Assembly (NCBI RefSeq): GCF_030382115.1
Contig: NZ_JAUDRJ010000003.1
Coordinates: 6,939,627-6,958,482 of the forward strand
Source: Nostoc sp. GT001
Lineage (GTDB): Bacteria > Cyanobacteriota > Cyanobacteriia > Cyanobacteriales > Nostocaceae
DNA: 18,856 bases
Direction of reading: 5' to 3'
A model generated the notes under the pieces. That model worked only from the letters and a program-made list of their open reading frames with translations, had not been told where the DNA came from and did no database searches. Positions 14,537-18,856 of the stretch are shown in pieces (positions within the stretch are counted from its first letter, which is position 1; every line of letters begins with the position of its first letter). Position numbers and translations under genes: made by a program.

Positions 14537-14617
14537 ATTACCTGGTGTCAGGTAATGGTTAGAAAATAGGCTGCTGCCTTACATAGAAAGTTGCATTTCA
14601 AACAAGAGGCAGCAGCC
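14537..14617. terminator. Two hairpins between scyE and scyF
   Basis: Seven bases after the original scyE stop, ATTACCTG (14537-14544) pairs with CAGGTAAT (14549-14556) around a GTGT loop. Next, GGCTGCTGCCT (14569-14579) pairs perfectly with AGGCAGCAGCC (14607-14617) around a 27-base loop. No U-run follows, so a classical intrinsic terminator is not shown; attenuation or mRNA end protection is possible. A further GTTCCC/GGGAAC pair (14629-14634, 14646-14651) precedes scyF. Confidence 0.45.
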
Positions 14618-14702
14618 CGAATATTAGGGTTCCCAAACTGGGACGGGGAACGAAATTAGTCTAGGAACGAGTATACACTCATACAACCAGGACTTCAAAC
14701 TC

Positions 14703-15884
14703 ATGGGATTAGTCAAAAATTTCTCAATCGGAATTCTCGGTACTGGATTCATGGTGTTGGCAACAGCAGCCCCAGCCAATGCTGTAACATTAACTTACGA
14801 CAGAAGTATCGGTAGTCCTGGTTTCGGCCCTGGAGAACTGTTTGTTCCCCAAGGTATAGCGGTGGATAGCCAAGGGAATACCCTCATAGCTAACGGACGC
14901 GGTATTAACCCGGCCGATGGTACTCCTAACTACAACCTCGGTAACAAAATTGAAAAATTTAGTCCAAGCGGTCAGTATATTGGAGCAATTGGCTCCGGCG
15001 GCACAGGACCCGGACAGTTCGACGAGCCAACAACTGTAGACTTTAATCCCGTAACAGGGGATTTGTATGCAGGTGATGTTTACAACAACCGCATCAATCA
15101 ATTCGATTCTCAGGGTAACTTTATTAGATCCTTTGCAAATGGAGAATTTACCCCTCTCGTACCAGGTAGGTTTTTCTTTGGGCCATCTGGTGTAACTTTT
15201 GACAAAACTGGCAACGTTTACGTAGGTGATTTTAACGGCGAAAGGATTCTTAAATTCACATCAGAGGGACAGCAAATTGGTGTGATTGGTGGCGCCAATG
15301 GCTCTGCACCTGGGCAATTCCAAGGTGTAGCAGGTGTAAGAATTTCCCCAGTTAGTGGAAATATCTTTGTAGCTGACCAGTATAACAACCGCGTTCAAGT
15401 ACTCGATCCAAATGGTAATCCTCTGTTGGCATTTGGTTCAGCAGGTAGCGAACCTGGACAGCTTCTTCAGCCAATTGGCATCGAAGTGGACGACCAAGAG
15501 AACGTTTATGTAGCTGATTCTATCAACAGCCGCGTTCAGGTATTTGATAAAAACGGTAACTTCTTGACTTCCTACGGCCAACCAGCCCTAGATGCATCAG
15601 GCAACTTAGTCCCGCCTCCAGCATTAACTGGTCCTCCTTTTGGTAATCCACTCGACCTCACACCAGGCAGATTTAACTGGACTGGTGGTACAAGCCTCAA
15701 AGATGGCAAGCTTTATGTGGGCGATTTCTTTCAAGGTCGCGTTCAGGTGTTAAACGTAGAGGGCAGAAGGCAAGTACCGGAATCTAGTTCAGCATTGGGT
15801 TTAGCATTGCTTGGATTTGGGGCTGTTACCGTCACATTGCGGAAACGCGGACAACTACAGAAAGAATTGCAAAAACAGTGCTAG
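14703..15884 (+). CDS. scyF: ScyF, exported NHL-repeat protein
   Basis: ScyF is the third extracytoplasmic protein of the scytonemin cluster; its chemical role is not settled. The 393-residue product has a signal peptide (about 1-27, ending PANA). It then has about six NHL repeats forming a beta-propeller, for example GIAVDSQGNTLIANG, GVTFDKTGNVYVGDFNGER, GIEVDDQENVYVADSINSR and SLKDGKLYVGDFFQGR. The C-terminus, VPESSS plus a hydrophobic stretch and LRKRG, is a PEP-CTERM-like anchor with Ser in place of the second Pro. It differs clearly from ScyD/ScyE in sequence. An AGGA lies about a dozen bases before the ATG. The IS1 element and two hairpins now separate it from scyE. Confidence 0.92.
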   Translation: MGLVKNFSIGILGTGFMVLATAAPANAVTLTYDRSIGSPGFGPGELFVPQGIAVDSQGNTLIANGRGINPADGTPNYNLGNKIEKFSPSGQYIGAIGSGGTGPGQFDEPTTVDFNPVTGDLYAGDVYNNRINQFDSQGNFIRSFANGEFTPLVPGRFFFGPSGVTFDKTGNVYVGDFNGERILKFTSEGQQIGVIGGANGSAPGQFQGVAGVRISPVSGNIFVADQYNNRVQVLDPNGNPLLAFGSAGSEPGQLLQPIGIEVDDQENVYVADSINSRVQVFDKNGNFLTSYGQPALDASGNLVPPPALTGPPFGNPLDLTPGRFNWTGGTSLKDGKLYVGDFFQGRVQVLNVEGRRQVPESSSALGLALLGFGAVTVTLRKRGQLQKELQKQC

Positions 15885-15903
15885 TAGTCAGGTAAGCAAG
15901 TTC

Positions 15904-15952
15904 GTAGTAAGGACTTTAGTCTTTATTTTTTAAGCACTGAAGTACTTACTAC
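15904..15952. repeat. Inverted repeat between scyF and tyrA
   Basis: GTAGTAAGGACTTTAGTC (15904-15921) is largely complementary to GCACTGAAGTACTTACTAC (15934-15952). This is a familiar dispersed Nostoc repeat and would form a hairpin in the cluster transcript. Confidence 0.6.
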
Positions 15953-16038
15953 AAACCTTCAGGACAAATAACTTGGGATATTTTGCCTAAATTGAGTTGT
16001 CAAGAATAACTTGTTGATATTTGAAAATTGGAAGAAAA

Positions 16039-17130
16039 ATGTCTTTGAAATCCTCTTATTCAGATCGGCTGAAAAAAACTGACCAGAGGTTGATCGCTTT
16101 ATTGAGCGATCGCATATCATTATTAGCAGCATCAGAACAACCTTCTTTAGATGAGCAACTGGCTGATGTCGCTACCCTACTTGCTGAAGCTGGTATTCCT
16201 GAGTCTGTTTGGGCAAGTGTGCTAAATAGTTGTCATACTACTCTGATTCCTAAATATGCAACAAATCATGTCACTCCCCGACAAATTACCATCATCGGTG
16301 GATGCGGCAGGATGGGAAAATTATTTAAAGAGCAACTTTCGCTAGTAGGTAATAATGTTAGCGTCCTCGAATCTGATGATTGGGAATATGCAGATCAACT
16401 ATTAAGTCAGGCAGAATTAGTTTTAGTCAGCGTTCCTATTGAACATACAGTTGATGTTATCAAGCGTGTAGCGAAATACCTTGCGCCAACTACCGCTTTG
16501 TGTGATATTACGAGTATTAAAACACAGCCAACTCAAGCAATGCTCGAACACCATTCTGGCCCAGTCATGGGTTTACACCCAATGTTTGGGCCAGATGTAA
16601 AATCGTTTTTTGGACAAAAAGTAGTGGTCTGCCCAGGTCGAAACGATGATTCCTTTCAATGGTTTTTAGACTTGATTAAAAGTCAAGGTGGAGAGTTAAT
16701 TGTTTGTACGCCTGAAGAACACGATCGCATGATGGTGATCGTTCAAGCAACGCAACATTTCTGTAGATTTAGTCTTGGTGTTTTCTTAGCACAAGCAAAA
16801 ATCGATATACAACAGACTTTAACCATGTCAACTTCTAACTATCGTCAAGAAATTGACATTGTTAAACGTTTGTTTTCCCAAAGCCCTCACTTATGTGTGG
16901 ATATTATGCTAGCTACAGAAGAAAGATGTGATGCAATTAGCTTTTTAGCTGATACTTACAGTCGTTTGGCAAAACTAGTAGCGATGAAAGATAGAGACGC
17001 ATTAATTCAGGAGTTTGAAAAGGCTCAAAGCTTTTTTGAAGAGAAAATCAACAGTTTTATGCAGCCTTTAAATACAATGGCTATCCAACGTGATTTCCAA
17101 CCAAAAATGCACACAAATATTAGCATTTAA
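16039..17130 (+). CDS. tyrA: TyrA, prephenate dehydrogenase (T-protein type)
   Basis: TyrA oxidatively decarboxylates prephenate to p-hydroxyphenylpyruvate, the second substrate of ScyA. The 363-residue product is laid out like E. coli TyrA: a chorismate-mutase-like N-terminus (about 1-70), then a dehydrogenase with the NAD motif GGCGRMG (about 87-93), the catalytic His in GLHPMFGPD (about H180), and the substrate Arg in SNYRQEIDIVKRLF. The mutase part keeps two arginines (R10, R25) but is about 12 residues shorter than E. coli's and lacks the loop holding the essential Lys37. It is therefore probably not a working mutase. ATG 16039 follows GGAAG; an upstream TTG (16021) is in frame. The dsbA-like gene starts 12 bases after the stop. 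This is a pathway-dedicated copy of a primary-metabolism gene. Confidence 0.92.
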   Translation: MSLKSSYSDRLKKTDQRLIALLSDRISLLAASEQPSLDEQLADVATLLAEAGIPESVWASVLNSCHTTLIPKYATNHVTPRQITIIGGCGRMGKLFKEQLSLVGNNVSVLESDDWEYADQLLSQAELVLVSVPIEHTVDVIKRVAKYLAPTTALCDITSIKTQPTQAMLEHHSGPVMGLHPMFGPDVKSFFGQKVVVCPGRNDDSFQWFLDLIKSQGGELIVCTPEEHDRMMVIVQATQHFCRFSLGVFLAQAKIDIQQTLTMSTSNYRQEIDIVKRLFSQSPHLCVDIMLATEERCDAISFLADTYSRLAKLVAMKDRDALIQEFEKAQSFFEEKINSFMQPLNTMAIQRDFQPKMHTNISI

Positions 17131-17142
17131 ATCAATATAAAT

Positions 17143-17787
17143 ATGCTGATAGACATCTTTCACGATACCGTTTGTCCTTGGTGCAGAATTGGGAAAAAAC
17201 ATCTGTTTGATGCACTGGCACAACAGCAAGAACAAGAACTACATATCCGCTGGCATCCTTTTCTTTTAGACAATACTGTTCCTGCGGAGGGATACGAATT
17301 TCGCAGTTTTATGCAAAATAGAAAAGGGATGAAAGCGGAAGAAATACAACAGCTATTTGATAGTACGCAACGCGCAGGTGAGGCGGCTGGAGTTAAGCTA
17401 GATTTTGAAAAAATCCGTTTAGCTGTCAATACTAAGCTTTCTCATCAATTAATTGCACTTGCACCCACAAACATAAAAAACGATGTTGTCGAAGCTATTT
17501 ATCAAGCTTATTTTGAAGACGGTTTTAACATTGGAAATCTTGACGTTCTTGTTGCCATCGGTACAGCGTATCAGATGAATGCTAGCGAATTAAAGTTGCA
17601 ATTAAACGATCGCGCAGTGAGTGATACAGTTATTGCTGAATCAACATTTGCTCGGTTAAATGGCATCAACAGCGTGCCATTCTTCGTCATCAATGACAAA
17701 GTTAAGGTAAATGGTTCTCACTCGGTAGAGGTGTTCCTAGAAACTTTGAATCGTGCTGCACTTTTAGATATACCTGCAAAAATATGA
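17143..17787 (+). CDS. dsbA: DsbA-family (FrnE-like) thiol oxidoreductase
   Basis: This is a 214-residue thioredoxin-fold protein with the active-site motif CPWC (C11/C14) close to the N-terminus, a helical insertion in the middle (about 60-150) and a cis-Pro loop NSVPFF (about Pro179), as in the 2-hydroxychromene isomerase/FrnE branch of DsbA proteins. The gene is called dsbA in scytonemin clusters. It has no signal peptide: the protein starts directly with the first beta strand (MLIDIFHD), so it should be cytoplasmic and not a classical periplasmic DsbA. It lies 12 bases after tyrA and its TGA overlaps the next start as ATGA, indicating translational coupling. Its role in the pathway is unknown; a redox or isomerase function is possible. 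Confidence 0.9.
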   Translation: MLIDIFHDTVCPWCRIGKKHLFDALAQQQEQELHIRWHPFLLDNTVPAEGYEFRSFMQNRKGMKAEEIQQLFDSTQRAGEAAGVKLDFEKIRLAVNTKLSHQLIALAPTNIKNDVVEAIYQAYFEDGFNIGNLDVLVAIGTAYQMNASELKLQLNDRAVSDTVIAESTFARLNGINSVPFFVINDKVKVNGSHSVEVFLETLNRAALLDIPAKI

Positions 17788-18856
17788 TAGTTGACATCAA
17801 GCAAAAAAGTAGATTAATTCATCAGCGTGTTTCGGTTACTTTTAACTACGAAGTTTACTTCACCCAAAATTTATTTGAGTTGAAAAATCCTACATTAGCC
17901 CAAGTGGTTGGTGCGGATGAAGAGACAAAGCCAAAGAAATTAGTTGCAGTCATAGATGCAGGAATATTAAAGTATCAACCGGAATTGGTGAAGCAATTAG
18001 TCGCGTATACCAAGTTTTATGCAGAGGTACTAGCGATCGCAGCTGAACCAATGATAATTTCTGGAGGAGAAGCTGCTAAAAACGATCGCACTTTATTAGA
18101 GCAAATCCAGCAACAGATTGAAGCTGCCGGATTATGTCGCCATTCTTATGTGTTAGCGATCGGGGGTGGGGCGATGTTGGATTTGGTAGGATATGCAGCC
18201 GCAACTGCTCACCGGGGTATTCGTCTCATTCGAGTGCCAACGACGGTGTTGGCGCAAAATGATTCTGGGGTTGGCGTCAAAAACGGCATCAATGCCTTTG
18301 GTAAAAAGAACTTTTTGGGGACATTTGCGCCACCTTATGCAGTTATAAATGATTCTGCGTTCTTGACAACTCTAGACGATCGCGATTGGCGTTCTGGAAT
18401 TGCAGAAGCAGTCAAAGTTGCGCTAATTAAGGATGCTAGCTTTTTTGATTTTATCCACTCTCACACCGCAGCTTTGAGGCGGCGAGATATGGATAGTATG
18501 CAACAGGTTATCTATCGTTGCGCCGAGTTGCATTTAGAACATATTGCCAATGGCGGCGATCCTTTTGAGATGGGTTCGTCTCGTCCCTTGGATTTTGGAC
18601 ATTGGGCGGCTCATAAGCTGGAGCATCTGACAAATTATCGCTTGCGTCATGGCGAAGCTGTTGCGATCGGTATTGCTTTGGATAGTACTTATTCTTATTT
18701 AGCAGGATTGCTGGATTGTTCGGAGTGGCAACGGATATTAAATACTTTATCGGCGTTGGGTTTTACGTTGTATGTGCCTGAACTAGCTCAGAAGTTATCA
18801 CAATTGGAAGATCCTGATTGTTTGTTTCGGGGTTTGACTGAATTCCGCGAACATTT
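17784..18856 (+). CDS. aroB: AroB-like sugar phosphate cyclase, partial at window end
   Basis: 357 codons are visible and the frame is open at the edge. The start ATG overlaps the dsbA stop (ATGA). The protein is in the dehydroquinate-synthase superfamily. The NAD-binding GGGAMLDLVGYAA is present, as is the active-site Lys in DSGVGVKNGIN. The zinc ligands are the Glu in SGIAEAVKVALIKD, the His in DFGHWAAHKLE and the His in LRHGEAVAIG. Scytonemin clusters name this gene aroB (3-dehydroquinate synthase, shikimate pathway). However, the signature RPLDFGH has Asp where true dehydroquinate synthases have Asn (RxxLNLGH), and VGVKNGIN replaces VGGKTAIN. Both resemble 2-epi-5-epi-valiolone synthase or EboD-type cyclases. 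The substrate may therefore be sedoheptulose 7-phosphate or something else. The family is certain; the reaction is not. Confidence 0.8.
   Translation, partial: MIVDIKQKSRLIHQRVSVTFNYEVYFTQNLFELKNPTLAQVVGADEETKPKKLVAVIDAGILKYQPELVKQLVAYTKFYAEVLAIAAEPMIISGGEAAKNDRTLLEQIQQQIEAAGLCRHSYVLAIGGGAMLDLVGYAAATAHRGIRLIRVPTTVLAQNDSGVGVKNGINAFGKKNFLGTFAPPYAVINDSAFLTTLDDRDWRSGIAEAVKVALIKDASFFDFIHSHTAALRRRDMDSMQQVIYRCAELHLEHIANGGDPFEMGSSRPLDFGHWAAHKLEHLTNYRLRHGEAVAIGIALDSTYSYLAGLLDCSEWQRILNTLSALGFTLYVPELAQKLSQLEDPDCLFRGLTEFREH

Overview
The window comes from a filamentous, heterocyst-forming type of cyanobacterium (Nostoc/Anabaena-like). The evidence is many HIP1 octamers (GCGATCGC), short palindromic repeat families typical of Nostoc genomes, AT-rich intergenic DNA, and above all the upstream half of a gene cluster for scytonemin, the UV-screening pigment of the cyanobacterial sheath.

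Layout. 318-1520 (+) is an AAA-family ATPase of unknown function. 1705-4702 (-) is a two-component system: a REC-AraC response regulator and a three-PAS histidine kinase whose reading frame is broken by one extra base. 4703-6492 is a long gene-free divergent region with palindromes and three copies of a 47-bp direct repeat in front of scyA. 6502-15884 (+) holds scyA, scyB, scyC, scyD, scyE and scyF. A complete IS1-family element (13739-14493, with 8-bp target duplications) sits in the last codons of scyE. 16039-18856 (+) holds the aromatic-supply genes tyrA, a DsbA-family oxidoreductase gene, and a dehydroquinate-synthase-like gene cut by the window edge.

How the genes work together. TyrA feeds p-hydroxyphenylpyruvate. 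ScyB converts tryptophan to indole-3-pyruvate. ScyA (a ThDP enzyme) couples the two, and ScyC cyclises and decarboxylates the product to the tricyclic monomer precursor. ScyD, ScyE and ScyF carry signal peptides and C-terminal PEP-CTERM-like anchors, so the later steps are probably extracytoplasmic. The divergent two-component system is the likely regulator, by analogy with the system next to the Nostoc punctiforme cluster.

The cluster type is known. The points that look new or strain-specific are the kinase frameshift, the triple 47-bp repeat before scyA, the IS1 insertion that swaps the ScyE tail, a TyrA whose chorismate-mutase domain looks degenerate, an 'AroB' with the active-site signature of sedoheptulose-7-phosphate cyclases, an internal duplication in ScyC, and a dispersed palindrome read in frame inside scyD. 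All homology statements are from memory of the families; no database search was run.
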